From the NCBI GenBank assembly GCA_964036045.1, contig OZ038381.1, forward strand, positions 126,487,708 to 126,551,707: a stretch of DNA of 64,000 nt. Reading direction: 5' to 3'. The notes beneath the pieces are model-generated. The model was not told the origin of the DNA and did no database searches. It was given only the letters and a program-made list of their open reading frames with translations. Positions 45,097-55,062 of this stretch are shown here, piece after piece; the first letter of the stretch is position 1; the number at the start of each line of letters is the position of its first letter. This DNA is from Eutreptiella sp. 'Long Island Sound 2002' (Eukaryota; Euglenozoa; Euglenophyceae; Eutreptiales; Eutreptiaceae). The translations under genes and the position numbers were made by a program.

Positions 45097-45254
45097 TTTT
45101 ACTGCCAACAGTCCAAGGTACTTTGGGAAACTGCTATTTACGCCAATGTGTGTTGCGTTGTGCGACGTCCCTTTCGTAAAATGTTAGTTCAGCATGCAGC
45201 AGTCATGTGTCCCGCAAAAAGTGACTGCCTAATGTTGTACTGTCAGCAGTAAAA
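45097..45254. repeat. Two further degenerate palindrome copies
   Basis: TTTTACTGCCAACAGT at about 45097 and TTGTACTGTCAGCAGTAAAA at 45235-45254. Both keep TACTG...CAGT symmetry. Confidence 0.55.
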
Positions 45255-45725
45255 TGTGCCATGAAGCAGCAAGCAGTAAAGGGGTTTCCGTCTCTGAGAT
45301 GTAGGTTCCTGCCTCGGTTATGCGTTTTGTGAACCGTGTTTCAGCCAAATGCTGCAGCCATCTTTTGCGGCAGCATCCATAAGGACTGTGACATTTCTAT
45401 TATTTGGAGTAGGGCCTGGGTTGTCGTGTTTGGATACACGTGATGCACGGAAGCTTGAAGCTGCAGCGTCCAGCCATGTAGGAGAGAGGCCAAATGACTG
45501 TGTGAAGCCAATTTGCCAAAGCATAGTTACCGTGCCAAATTTGCCTCGGCCTTAGGCCATTTCGGGTTTTCTTTGGATTTCTTTGCGCATCTACCCATGG
45601 GACCACTTGTAGTGAAATTGTTTCTGATGATGGCAGTGCTCGCGGGGGTGCGTAGGATGTAGGGCCATCTGCAGAAGCAGCCCCCCCCCCCCCCCTTCAG
45701 AGACTTCCCCTACCCCAACCGTTCC
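45255..45725. other. No gene seen
   Basis: Short frames in both directions, no motif; a C-run at about 45680-45695 ends the interval. Confidence 0.4.
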
Positions 45726-45726
45726 G

Positions 45727-45975
45727 TTGCTTGATCATGCAGCGGACCTCTCCGATGACGACATTGAGGAAGTGCACATAGATGCACCACTGGAGCGTGG
45801 CAGTGGCACACGACAGGACCGGGATGCGGAGCTAGCATGCGATGACTGTGAGGAGGACGAGGACGAGGAAAGTCCCGAGACATTGCACGCCACGCAGCAT
45901 TGGACGGACGAAGAGGCCGAAGCATCACTCAGGGGGGTCGCAAATGGATTGCATCTCAGGGCTATGTACCACTGA
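45727..45975 (+). CDS. Acidic coding fragment, unknown
   Basis: About 80 codons rich in Asp and Glu (DLSDDDIEEVHID, DDCEEDEDEESPETLHA) ending at TGA. No ATG in frame at its start and a C-run just upstream, so it is probably an internal piece of a longer, frame-broken element protein. Low-complexity acidic composition prevents family assignment. Confidence 0.35.
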   Translation: MLDHAADLSDDDIEEVHIDAPLERGSGTRQDRDAELACDDCEEDEDEESPETLHATQHWTDEEAEASLRGVANGLHLRAMYH

Positions 45976-46193
45976 AATTGCTGGTGTGGCGGGGAGCGCG
46001 GTGCTGTGGACAATCACGTCTATTGCGCAACAGACGCTTGTACTAGATCACGGCTAGCCTACGACTCAGAGGCCTGGTGGCAGAGGTGCAGATGTACTTA
46101 CTTGACCTGCAAGGTGTTTGCGCTTGTAGTGCAGCGATGTCGTTTGCCTTTTGTTGCTGATAGTAGGAATCATTTTTGATTTGTGCGGTGTTC

Positions 46194-46682
46194 ATGGCAG
46201 GCATCCAGCAAGTCGCTGCTACCAATTTCTTTGGAGACAATAAGCAGACGTGCTTTGTTTGTCCAGAGACTCCACGTACTTCTCCATTGCGGGTCAGCAC
46301 ATTTCTGCCGGCGTGCGCGAGATCTTCAAACCAGAAGACGGCACTAGTGGCACAAGGCGGGGGGGGGGGGGGGGTTAATGAAGCAGACCTGCCGAAGCCC
46401 TACACACAGACAAAGGCCGTGGTGATGAAACCGGACACCCCCACAACCGTGCTGAGGATGGCAACAGGCCTCCACCAGCCAACCCAGCGCAGTCCTGAGG
46501 AGACCACCTTCAATGAGATAATTGGAAGCCTAGCAGAACTCTGCCACCAAAGAGAAGGGAAGAGCCAGAAAAATTGGACACTCAATGGAGATGAGATCTG
46601 GAGCATCATTCAAGGTCCGAGTTTGGAGTACAAGGAATGTGAGACACCAGAAAAAAACGGTGTGTTCTACTGCCAGGAGTAG
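46194..46682 (+). CDS. Small ORF, unknown; stop codon lies in a palindrome
   Basis: ATG 46194 (MAGIQQVAATNFFGD) opens 163 codons including CFVCPETPRTSP, a G-run-encoded poly-Gly at about 46360, and a protein-like C-terminal half (PEETTFNEIIGSLAELCHQ, NWTLNGDEIWSIIQGPS). It ends FYCQE-TAG inside the 20-bp palindrome at 46665-46684. The G-run could hide a frameshift. No recognised family; likely an element gene because the same palindrome follows the gene ending at 60.1 kb. Confidence 0.45.
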   Translation: MAGIQQVAATNFFGDNKQTCFVCPETPRTSPLRVSTFLPACARSSNQKTALVAQGGGGGGVNEADLPKPYTQTKAVVMKPDTPTTVLRMATGLHQPTQRSPEETTFNEIIGSLAELCHQREGKSQKNWTLNGDEIWSIIQGPSLEYKECETPEKNGVFYCQE

Positions 46683-46684
46683 AA
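46665..46684. repeat. Palindrome family copy overlapping a stop codon
   Basis: TTCTACTGCCAGGAGTAGAA, two substitutions from the perfect palindrome; the TAG at 46680-46682 is the stop of the upstream frame. Confidence 0.75.
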
Positions 46685-46910
46685 AGTTTCATGGTACCGT
46701 GTGCGTTGTATGAAGACCGCAGCAACGTGACCATCGGTATTGAGCCAGAAACATGCATTACCATTCTGGTTGTTACACCAAGAGCGGGTAGTGACACAGT
46801 GGCGGGAGCAGCCTTTGTTGGCATGGTGTGTGGCTATCCCAATCAGGTGCCGGCGATCGAAAATTCAACGAGGCAATGTACCCTTCGTGAACCGGCCGTT
46901 TGAATCGGAG

Positions 46911-46928
46911 ATTCACGGTACCGTGAAT
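46911..46928. repeat. 18-bp perfect palindrome ATTCACGGTACCGTGAAT
   Basis: Perfect inverted symmetry. Related words (GAAATTCACG, GATTCACGAGACTGTGAAAT) occur at 47080-47155, making a small group of TTCACG palindromes in front of the gene at 47.2 kb. Confidence 0.75.
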
Positions 46929-47226
46929 TTCACAACTTTTTGCTGTGTTTTGCTCGGACTTGGTACCATCGTGTGTGTTTCTCGTGCTATCTTCGCCCAA
47001 AGTGAGATCCAACAAATGTGTGCAAATTAGAGGTTTTAAGTAGCCACATGGTTCAACACATTCGGTGAGATGCGGTTGAATCTGAAATTCACGCACCCAA
47101 CTTCACACATAATTTCGCGCTAGGTTCACAGATTCACGAGACTGTGAAATGTGCTAATTTGCCCCATTTTACATCGTTTCGCTTTCTCACGGCTCTCAAA
47201 GGTGTTCTTTGCATCTTCTTGTGACC

Positions 47227-48261
47227 ATGTCTCAACAGACCTTGTCTGAGCTCGTCAGCCTGCAATCCCGCCTGGATCCCGCTGCCGAGACCCTCGCCCA
47301 CTACCAATCCCTCCCCGTCGCCCACCACCAATTGGAGGAGGCGACCTACCAGTCGGGGGCACTCGGGGTGGACGATGTTGTGGGCTGGGCAGCATCCCTC
47401 GACCCCCCCCCCCCCCGCAATGTGATTCACATCGACGTGCGCAGCCCCACCCGCAACTCCTACTTTGGGGGGAGAGCCTGGTCCACAACTTTGTGCAGGG
47501 AACTCCGCCGCCAACTCCCCTCCCTTAAAATTTTGCATCTCACCCCTCAACCCGCCACCATCGACCAACTGCTCAATTCCATGCGCACTAACCCGCCGGG
47601 GAAGCCTAAGGACGCCCACGTCGGGCTGTACCCCACCACTAACCTTGTGTATACCCCCCCCAATTGCGACCGGCAGGGCACAGCACTGGAAATCAAAAGG
47701 GTGGACGACAACATCCGGCAAGCCGCAAGTCCACGTGCCCGTCTGGGAAATGCTGCTCCAGGAAATGGCAAAGCCAGGAAGAGAAGTTAGGTGGGAACAC
47801 GTCCCAGCATATGTCAACGTGCAGGGGAATGAGGTGGAAAATGGATTGGCGATGGAAGGCACGTGCTCCAGTCCACTGTGGTCCCAGCAGGTCACACAGC
47901 AATTGTCATCCGGATCGGAATCCACGGTGGGGTTGAGAGGAGGATCTCGGCCCGAATCACAGGACACCAAAGCGTTGTGGTTGTCCTTGGGCATGGTACC
48001 CGTGGACAGTGATGAACTGATAGGGGAAGCCTCCCGGGAATCAGCACCACACGGCACAGAATCATGCAACTCGTGCAGTTCGGGCAGTGAGGAAACAGGG
48101 GCGGGGTACGTGCAAATGGGAGGATGGGGGGAAAAAATGTCCTAAACTGAGTCACAGTCCTTCAGCACGGATGTGAGCGACACAAGGCGACAGCGTAAGA
48201 GGCGAAAGTTCAGGAAAAGCAGAAACCCCCGACAAGGTGGCGAACAACTGTGCCCGTGAAC
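47227..48261 (+). pseudogene. RNase H-motif protein, one frameshift
   Basis: ATG 47227 (MSQQTLSELVSLQSRL) starts a frame with NVIHIDVRSPTRNSYFGG and RELRRQLPSLKILHL. A one-base phase change at about 47720 leads to VPVWEMLLQEMAKPGREV and WEHVPAYVNVQGNEVENGLA (about 47790-47850), which is the C-terminal HVxxHxxxxGNExADxLA signature of RNase H with His and Asp replaced (Tyr/Asn region) and GNE kept. The frame passes TAA 48143 (EKMS-Q-TESQSF would fit) and ends at TGA 48259 after a basic stretch. It may be a separate RNase H-like gene or the tail of another retroelement. The N-terminal half is not recognised. Confidence 0.5.
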
Positions 48262-48460
48262 CCGCATCTTGACTGCGGTATCTCCACAGGTTTCATTACG
48301 CTAATGCCCGAACGCCCGAAATCTGCGTCCTGACGCAGGGGAAATTTGACGTGAGCTCGGCGTTCTGTCGCGAACCACGGCTACAAAGAGGCTTGGCGAC
48401 GGCAACATCTGAGTACCAACACAAATTCCGCGACCTGTCGCGGAAGACCTCTCTGGCGTG

Positions 48461-49129
48461 ATGCCGCCACGAAAGCCATGGAAGAAGCGGGGGTCCCAAC
48501 AGCATCGACTTGGCCCATACACACAAATCAATCCAGCCTCCAAGAAAGCCAAGTCCCAGCAAGAACGCCAGCGTTGCAAGGTGCAAGCACTTAGCCAGGT
48601 AGACGCTATAGCGGAAGAAGGGTTGAGACCTGTAAATGCCGAGCTTACCACTATGGTCTGGGCCCGTAATCAGCAAATCTGGCTCCGACTGGACCAACCT
48701 CACACCACCGGGATGCGCTGTGAAATTGTGGACAAACATAGAGAGCCACTGCTGATGAACAACCAAGAACTCTACTCTGTGATGGTCCAAATCAACAGGA
48801 CCCTGAAGACTCAGGCTCTGACGAATATGCAGGTTCAATGTCTACTCAAAAGTGCAGGCAAGTGGCATCCGTTCCAGGGGGAGGCAATCCTCCTCTGTCC
48901 GACAGCAGAGGGGCACAGAGCGGTGCCCTCATCTGTGAGCAGAAATGGGGACTGCATGCATGTATGGCTGACGGCCCGAGCTGATCTCATGAGGCTATTC
49001 CAAAAGATGCTGTTCAGGCAAACAGACGCGGTATCCGGAGACACTGTACGGTTCCTCTACACGCTGCTGAGCACACCGCCATGCGAACGGCGATATGCCT
49101 TACAGGAGCCAGCAAGCAGGGCGGTGTAA
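48461..49129 (+). CDS. Uncharacterised protein, intact 222-codon frame
   Basis: ATG 48461 opens an uninterrupted frame to TAA 49127. The N-terminus is basic (MPPRKPWKKRGSQQHRLG, KKAKSQQERQR), suggesting nucleic-acid binding or a nuclear signal. The body is mixed helix/strand-like (ELTTMVWARNQQIWLRLDQ, QALTNMQVQCLLKSAGKW, ARADLMRLFQKMLFRQTD). It begins 200 bp after the RNase H-motif gene on the same strand, and the two may belong to one element. No family recognised. If TAA were Gln it would extend to a TGA about 80 bp further. Confidence 0.55.
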   Translation: MPPRKPWKKRGSQQHRLGPYTQINPASKKAKSQQERQRCKVQALSQVDAIAEEGLRPVNAELTTMVWARNQQIWLRLDQPHTTGMRCEIVDKHREPLLMNNQELYSVMVQINRTLKTQALTNMQVQCLLKSAGKWHPFQGEAILLCPTAEGHRAVPSSVSRNGDCMHVWLTARADLMRLFQKMLFRQTDAVSGDTVRFLYTLLSTPPCERRYALQEPASRAV

Positions 49130-49347
49130 GATGATGCAGAGACACTGGAGAGAAAGGGACAGAGAGAATGGGTGGGGAGGGTGACAAGGAAGAAAAACCC
49201 TTGGGGAGGGTGAGGAGAGGGAGAAAGAGAAAGGGCGAAGAGGCACAGAGAGGGCGAGACACACACAGAGAGAGAGGTAGACACCGAGAGAGAGGGATTG
49301 GGCGAGACACAGAGAAAGAGAGCGAAGCCCACAGAGCGAAAGGCCAA

Positions 49348-49378
<31 letters not shown>

Positions 49379-49580
49379 GGGACAGACCCGCAGAGCAAGG
49401 GTTAGAGACTAACCGGCACTGTGGGAAGGTGGTGGGTGCGAGCTGACCCAAATGTACAGATGGCCAAGGCCAAAGCACAATCAACAGCCACCTGGAGTGG
49501 TACAGAACTGGTCTGCGCTGCAGTGCATCAAGGCAAAACACGGCACCGTGTGGTGATGACCATGCGCCTGTCACACGGGG
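49130..49580. other. GA-rich interval with microsatellite, no gene
   Basis: Purine-rich plus strand with (GA)n at about 49348-49381. Open frames on both strands follow from the repeat. Confidence 0.6.
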
Positions 49581-49939
49581 GCGTATGCGAGCCCAGTATC
49601 CGTTGCCTCATGGCCCAATTGCGACATGGTGTGCCTGCACGATCTTGGTGCAGGTGCAGCATCTGACCACTCCTTTTTCTCCTTCTCTTGGAACCTTGGC
49701 AGCCCCCGGTGGTGGGAGGTTTTGGGCTTCGCCCATTTCCATCCCACCATCCCCCCAAAGGTGCACATCCCCAACATCACCCACCCCACCTTCTACAGTA
49801 CAAGTCCTTTGCAATGGTACCGTGGTGCCTCATGCGCCCCCCACTTCATTTCGAGTGAACCCCCCCTCCGCACGGAACACCTTCTCGACCCCCCTCATGG
49901 GCTCCGGACAGGGTTGGCCCCTCCCAGCCGCCCCTCAAC

Positions 49940-50645
49940 TCTGTTGATGGGAACGGCTACATTGTGCTCCGGGGGCTTGTTGAAGCACGGGATTGCGAGG
50001 TTGGTTGGAACAAGGTGATGAAGGCGTTGGGCAGCGGCGACGAAAAATTCGTCGCAAAAAATTTTGAGCTGCTTTTCAACGCCGGGCGGAGTGAAGATCA
50101 GGCAAGGGATCCGGCTCTCCCGAGGCGTTGGCAAAGCAAAAGCTCTCTGGGGTCGGGGGTCGGGGGGCCCTCCTTCAAGAAGTTCCACCCCCCCCTCACC
50201 CAAAGTGTTCCTCAGGTTGGGGACCTCCACCCAGTGACGCCGGGTAGCGTCATCGTGGCGAGTGTGGGAAGTGGGGCCCAGCTCCCCCACACCAATTTCG
50301 CGACCCACCCCGAGGTGCTCCCCCCCGACAGCAAGGACATCTAGGGGTGTCACCTGAGTAGCTTCCTCTGCCTGTCAGAGGACTACCAGGTGGCGGTGCA
50401 AGCGGGGACGGCCCTGGGGGAGGTGGGGAAGGCGCGCTTGACACCTTGGAGACCATTCAGCTGCAGAGGGGGGACATGCTGCTGATGGTGGCCACCAGTC
50501 GCCACCATGGGTTGCGTGCCCTCCCCGACTCGAAGGATGGGCTGCAGGGGGCTTTTTTTTTAACTTGTGGACCCCCGACCCCCGGCACCGCCACTACCAG
50601 CCCAACACCACGCACGTGAACCGCACCCCCCCCCCCCCCCGCCCA
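49940..50645 (+). pseudogene. 2OG-Fe(II) dioxygenase-like gene, decayed
   Basis: Members oxidise substrates using 2-oxoglutarate and Fe(II). The frame reads VDGNGYIVLRGLVEA (typical start of the fold), then AQLPHTNFATHP (about 50279-50310) where the iron-binding H-x-D is expected but H-T-N is present, then CHLSSFLCLSEDYQVAVQAGT, and after a phase change QRGDMLLMVATSRHHG (about 50460-50508) with the distal His, followed by GLQGAFFFNLWTPDPRHRHY if the T-run at 50551-50559 is read one base differently. TAG 50342 interrupts the frame. The Asp-to-Asn change fits G-to-A mutation at a CpG. Substrate unknown. TET/JBP-type DNA oxidases are known to travel with transposons in fungi, but I see nothing specific to that subfamily. 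Confidence 0.55.
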
Positions 50646-50847
50646 GGAAACCCTGGCCGTTGCTGGCAAGTTGTCCACTTGGGACTTCCCCAGCGTGGAC
50701 CAGGTGTTGTGGGTGGGGAAGGGGGTGGTTTGGAAGGTGGGGTTGTGGGAGGGGTGCTCCCCAGAACCTCTTCGCTGACGCCCCCGAGGAGTCCCAACCG
50801 GGCCCCCCACGTGCCCCTTCCACCCCACCTTGCTCTCCCGCTCCGCC

Positions 50848-51055
50848 ATGAGCTCCGATCTCGCCGTCATGGAGATTGCCGAGCAGAGCATGCTCGTCTT
50901 CGTGGGGAGCGTGCACCGGATCGGGATCCGCAAGGCGGACAACGTCGATGCGGAGTCGGAGATCCACTTCGCCATGTCGGGCGTTGCTCCCCCGGTGAGG
51001 CGGACCACGCTGTGGCATCTGCTCAACACAGCCCCGGCGTGGCGGTCCCCCGGAC
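50848..51055 (+). CDS. Coding exon fragment downstream of the dioxygenase-like region
   Basis: From ATG 50848 the frame reads SDLAVMEIAEQSMLVFVGSV then HRIGIRKADNVDAESEIHFAM, a beta-strand-rich pattern that could be part of the same double-stranded beta-helix protein. The real exon boundaries are unclear. It is followed by a 300-bp interval with palindromic repeats and a splice-acceptor-like site. Confidence 0.4.
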
Positions 51056-51359
51056 GTATGAAGGCTGGGGAATGGTCAATCACATGTCCATGTGATTGCA
51101 AGGTGTGCTTGCTTGTGTGTTTGCTTTCTTTATTGCCAAATTGGACGAAATTCACGTGAAATTCGTACAAATTTTGTACGAACTTCATGTGAATGATTGG
51201 GTGTGACTACAGAAGCTTATGTGAAATTCGCACGAATTTCGTAGAATTTCATACGAATTTCTATGAATCTCGTGCAATTTGTTCGTTTTATTGTTGCATT
51301 GCTCCATCTTTGCTCCCCCTTTCTCCATTGGTCCCTTGCACACTTCTCCCTGTATGTAG
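51056..51359 (+). repeat. Palindromic ACGAAATTCGT-type array, probably intronic
   Basis: At 51055-51090 AATCACATG faces CATGTGATT. From 51145 to 51285 words such as GAAATTCACGTGAAATTCGT, ACAAATTTTGTACGAA, AATTCGCACGAATTTCGT and CATACGAATTTC follow each other. The interval ends in a pyrimidine-rich stretch and TGTATGTAG at 51351-51359, a good 3' splice site. A related array is at 57900-57975. Confidence 0.65.
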
Positions 51360-52337
51360 GTCCTGGTCCACGCCTGTTCGCTAGACATTCGTCACCACAC
51401 CCGGCGCCGATTCTCGCCTCGGCCCCGTGTGCAAGCGCCTGAGCAGGAGAGCGAGGCAGCCCGCGGCACCGCTGGTGGACGGGCCCCGAGCGAGGCCGGC
51501 AGTGAGCGCAGTGAGGCCTCGTGGCGCTCGAGACACACTGCAGGGGGCGATAGCGAGGCCACATCCGGTGCGCGGCATGCCGTGCGGGAGGTGGTCGTCC
51601 CCATGCCTTCCCTCGACGACTTGGGCACCGCCCACCTGGACCCCCCCCTGGTCCGGGTCACCCTCGCCCCCAGGCAGCCAGATCCGGCCTGCACGCAGAG
51701 GGTGGCGCCCGGGCCCAACGGGCGGCAGCGGCATCTCACTGCCGTGTGGGACGTGGCCTTGGAGGCCCAGGTGGTGCAAAGCGCCCTGCGCATCTCCGTC
51801 CCCTGCCCCATTGTGGTCATGGGGGGTTCCAACCTGCCCCAGGGGCAGGAGCGGGTGGGCATGTTTGCCTACCGGCTTGTGAGCGGGCACTGGCGGGTGC
51901 GGACAGGGGTGGCGCGGACTCGGGAGGAGGGGACGGTGACCATGGCGGGGGTCCTTGGGCTCAATGTGACCACGGGGTGTCAACAGCGGAAGGCGGAGTG
52001 GGTGGACGTGGCATGGCTTGCCATGCGCGTCCATGTGGGGAGAAAACGGAAGGGGGGGTGGACGTCATTGACGTTGAGGGGGAGGAGGATGCCCCCCCCC
52101 CCCACCCCCTCGGCCCGGAAGCGGAAAGCTAGCCCCCCCCCCCCGCAAGGGGACACCGATGCCCCCCCCCCCCCCTCCCCCAGAAAGCCCCGCGTACGGC
52201 CACCCCGGCGGAGCGGGCGGAGCCGGCGGCAGGGCGGGGGCAGAGGGGGCGGTGGGGAATGGGTGCAGCAGCAGTATCAGCTGCAGCGGGCGCGGGCGTG
52301 GGAGGTGCGCGATGAGCGCGCAGGCCACCAACCGTGA
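51360..52337 (+). CDS. Exon of an unknown protein with Pro/Arg-rich C-terminus
   Basis: An open frame starts at the putative acceptor (VLVHACSLDIRHHTRRR) and runs uninterrupted to TGA 52335. The middle is folded-looking: MPSLDDLGTAHLDPPLVRV, AVWDVALEAQVVQSALRI, VPCPIVVMGGSNLPQGQ and VGMFAYRLVSGHWRVRTG. The end is low complexity (Pro, Arg, Gly) encoded by C-runs at 52090, 52133 and 52163. Whether the frame past the C-runs is correct is doubtful, since a different phase becomes coding from 52312. No family recognised; it may belong to the same transcription unit as the dioxygenase-like region. Confidence 0.5.
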   Translation, partial: VLVHACSLDIRHHTRRRFSPRPRVQAPEQESEAARGTAGGRAPSEAGSERSEASWRSRHTAGGDSEATSGARHAVREVVVPMPSLDDLGTAHLDPPLVRVTLAPRQPDPACTQRVAPGPNGRQRHLTAVWDVALEAQVVQSALRISVPCPIVVMGGSNLPQGQERVGMFAYRLVSGHWRVRTGVARTREEGTVTMAGVLGLNVTTGCQQRKAEWVDVAWLAMRVHVGRKRKGGWTSLTLRGRRMPPPPTPSARKRKASPPPPQGDTDAPPPPSPRKPRVRPPRRSGRSRRQGGGRGGGGEWVQQQYQLQRARAWEVRDERAGHQP

Positions 52338-52802
52338 CCTCGAGGCCCGCCTGTTCAGGGCCAATGACGACAGGCGGGCCGCCGAGACGCGGTTAGCGGA
52401 GCTCACCAAGGAGAGGGACCGCCTGGTCACCAGGGTGAAAACCCTCGAGCGCGACTTGGAGACGGCGGGCATGGCTGCAGGGGCACCGGCAAAGCCACCG
52501 GCACACACAGGGGACGGGGCTGAGGGTGCCGAGGGCCCCCTAGTGGAGAGGGCGGGGCGGGGGGGGGCAATGCTGCCGGTGTCCGATACCTTTTGGCCGG
52601 CGCACAGGCCGAGGCATGCGCCGGCCAGATGTGGGCCGTGCCGACCGGCTTCCGGATGGCCATGCTGGCTAGTGGCCAGCCGGTCGAGGTGGACACCGTG
52701 GCGCCCTACGTGGCCAGGGTCAGTGCCGCCCACGAGGACGTGCGCCGGCGGTACCCCCCCCACCGCCTCGCGTCAGCGGCGATGGACGCCTCCTTCGCTT
52801 AG
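52312..52802 (+). CDS. Coiled-coil coding segment in two phases
   Basis: From ATG 52312 one phase encodes a coiled coil (RDLEARLFRANDDRRAAETR, LAELTKERDRLVTRVKTLER). After the G-run at 52560-52566 another phase encodes AQAEACAGQMWAVPTGFRM and VDTVAPYVARVSAAHEDVRR, ending at TAG 52800. Together they look like the C-terminal part of the protein encoded just upstream, with phase slips at C/G runs. Function unknown. Confidence 0.45.
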
Positions 52803-52810
52803 GCGGTGGT

Positions 52811-52852
52811 GGAGCAGAGCTCCCAGGGCTCCGCTGGCCGGAGCTCTGCTCC
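52811..52852. repeat. Perfect 13-bp inverted repeat (hairpin)
   Basis: GGAGCAGAGCTCC at 52811-52823 and GGAGCTCTGCTCC at 52840-52852 with a 16-nt spacer. It lies just after the TAG that ends the coiled-coil segment, so it could be a 3' UTR structure. Confidence 0.8.
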
Positions 52853-53063
52853 AATCTGGGGGGCGGGGGGGGCGTAGCTGACCCTGTAACTTCGGGACCA
52901 CCTGTTCCTTCTAACCTAAAGGGATGTTATTTGTACATTTTTATATATGAATATATGTACACATATGACGGACGGTATGGGACTAGGTGTGTCATGCTTC
53001 GGCAGCTAGCGTTACCGGAGTCCCGGGCGTTCACTGCCTATACCGGAGACGACACGACCATCC

Positions 53064-54441
53064 ATGGCCTGCTACTTACCCGACGGCATCGGCCACCTGT
53101 ACAAGGGTCAACCACCCCCACCCCCGCACATCATGCAGCCCGGGGACCGACGGCTGCATTGGTTGCCTTTTGCGGTGGATGGTACATCGAGGCATGAGGC
53201 CTCGTACGTCCATTGCACGCTTGGTGGCACCGCCAGCCCCAACCAACTATCTAGTTGGTGGCTACTTGGAGGCAGTGAAAAGTGGGAGACCCTCTACGCG
53301 GCCTCCCAAAAAATCGATTTTGATGACGAATTGCGCAAGGCCGCAATCGTAAGTTGTACAGATGCGGAAGGGAACGATAGGCAGTCCCTTTGTTTTTTGT
53401 GTGCAGATGGGAAAGCACACATGCTCATGGCGGGCTGCCACAACTAGAAGGCAGAATCCCCTGGTGCCACGGTGTGTTGGGTTTGCAGGCGCAACCGTGC
53501 TGTTTGCCTTGCTACCTTTGGCATAGCAAGTGCGATAGACGGCAACTGGGAAGGGATTGTTGCCATAGGTGCTATATATAGGACCATTGCAAGTGATAGG
53601 CGAGTGCTTGATTATGGCCTCCATGGGGTCCTTCGTGTCCTGTTGTGTGGCATCAACGGGACACGGGACCTAGTTGTACAATTGACAGGGAAGGCACCGG
53701 CCACTGTGGCACGCAGCATGCAGTAGCCGGTTCTAGATGAGGCACGGCTTGCAACACGACCTTGGACCCGTGCCTCATTAAACAATGACAAGGCCAACAG
53801 CAAGGGGATGGTAAGCATGGAGTGTGCTGCTACCATCCATTTCATGCGGAACAGGGATTGGGAGAAGATAATAGATGCGTGCCTACAACATCCTAGTGTG
53901 AGGCAGCATCAAGTAGGAGGAAAAAGTTGGGACTCGGTGTGTAAAACGTGGTGGGAGAATTTTGCAAGCATGTGTGTATACGCTTGGCGTTCCGCATGAT
54001 TCTCCGGGGCCGACTTGGGGCGGCTCCGGAACTATAGTATAGCCATGGGCACCGCCCACAATGAGCTCCAGTGGGGCAAACTTCTGTGGACGCATGTTTG
54101 GATCGACCACATGTATTATTTTGCAAAGAAGTGGAGAATCATGTCAAAGTTCTCCTGCTTTGCCATGGAGGGAAGTCACCGGAGGCTGAAGCGCATGTTG
54201 TGCAACAGCGGGGGCCTAAGCCTCCTCCGGGGGAGACTAGGGGTGCAAGTGGTTGTGGACAACCACACCATTGATTATAGTCTTTGGTCGCATGGGTTGG
54301 ATGCGAGCAAAAGGGCACAAAATGGGCAAGGGCCCATACGTGTACAAACATATGCAAGCCGTACAGGAAGACGGCTTCTAACCGACATGCAGCACCTTCA
54401 GATTCTATAGCGGCGGTTCCGGTGTCGCAAGAAACGGACAT
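53064..54441 (+). pseudogene. Transposase-like gene related to that at 6.5-8.8 kb
   Basis: One frame without any frameshift over 1.38 kb, interrupted by TAG 53445 (AGCHN-x-KAESPG), TAG 53724 (RSMQ-x-PVLDEARL), TGA 53997 and TAG 54408, and closing at TGA 54439 after a basic tail (RRFRCRKKR). Segments include CWVCRRNRAVCLATFGIA (zinc-binding-like), MECAATIHFMRNRDWEKI and KLLWTHVWIDHMYYFAKKW followed by FAMEGSHRRLKRML. The last part aligns with KLWVHWTCVHSGWF and PTERRNVEFK in the 8.5-kb gene (conserved H, FA, E and K). Probably the C-terminal half of a transposase; superfamily not assigned. The true start lies upstream or is lost. Confidence 0.6.
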
Positions 54442-54700
54442 GAGATCACAACACAACCCCAGACCATTGTTGCCTGTGGCCAGGGTGCATGCAGGGGTGC
54501 ACTGGAGCTTAGGCCACGCTAACTACCCGCCCCTTACGACCCAAACATGTGCACTTTGTTGCCTGCTATGTCTTGTCTGTCTGCCTGTGTCCCCTGTACT
54601 GTAATAGGTGGTGATGAATAGTTGTACGTTTATTGCGTGTACTATGCATACACACTTGGACACTCAAATTCACTGTCTCTATTTGCCAATTTAGCAAGAC

Positions 54701-54970
54701 CTGGGCGAAATTTCCCCCAGCCCCCCCGGATAGCAAATAAGGTATACATATTTTGATGTGTTGATGACCCTGGGCGAGATTTCGTCCAACTCTGCCTGTT
54801 CTGCAAAATATATAGCTTAACAACACCAATCAGTGATCCCGGGCGAAATTTCTTCCAGCCCCCCCCTGTTGCTTAATTCCTTGTGCCGTGCATGATATGT
54901 TGCGCTCTGCCTGCCTGTCGCTTAGGCCCACCAGTCGATAAAGTTGAACCCCGGCGAAATTTCTTCCAGC
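54701..54970 (+). repeat. Left subterminal palindrome array (4 copies)
   Basis: CTGGGCGAAATTTCCCCCAG (54701-54720), CTGGGCGAGATTTCGTCCAA (54770), CCGGGCGAAATTTCTTCCAG (54839) and CCGGCGAAATTTCTTCCAGC (54951). A perfect palindrome would be CTGGGCGAAATTTCGCCCAG. Confidence 0.75.
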
Positions 54971-55062
54971 TTGCCTTGACACCCTTTACCTACACGGTGG
55001 TCCCTCTGTTGGGTTCTGTTCAGTGACTCTTAGGGTTGCTTCTGCCCATGTGGCCGTGAGAC

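Noticed and set aside
47134-48069. Minus-strand open frame of 311 codons
   Set aside because: Overlaps the plus-strand RNase H-motif gene, which has a recognisable GNE signature and an ATG; the minus frame is Gly-rich without motifs.
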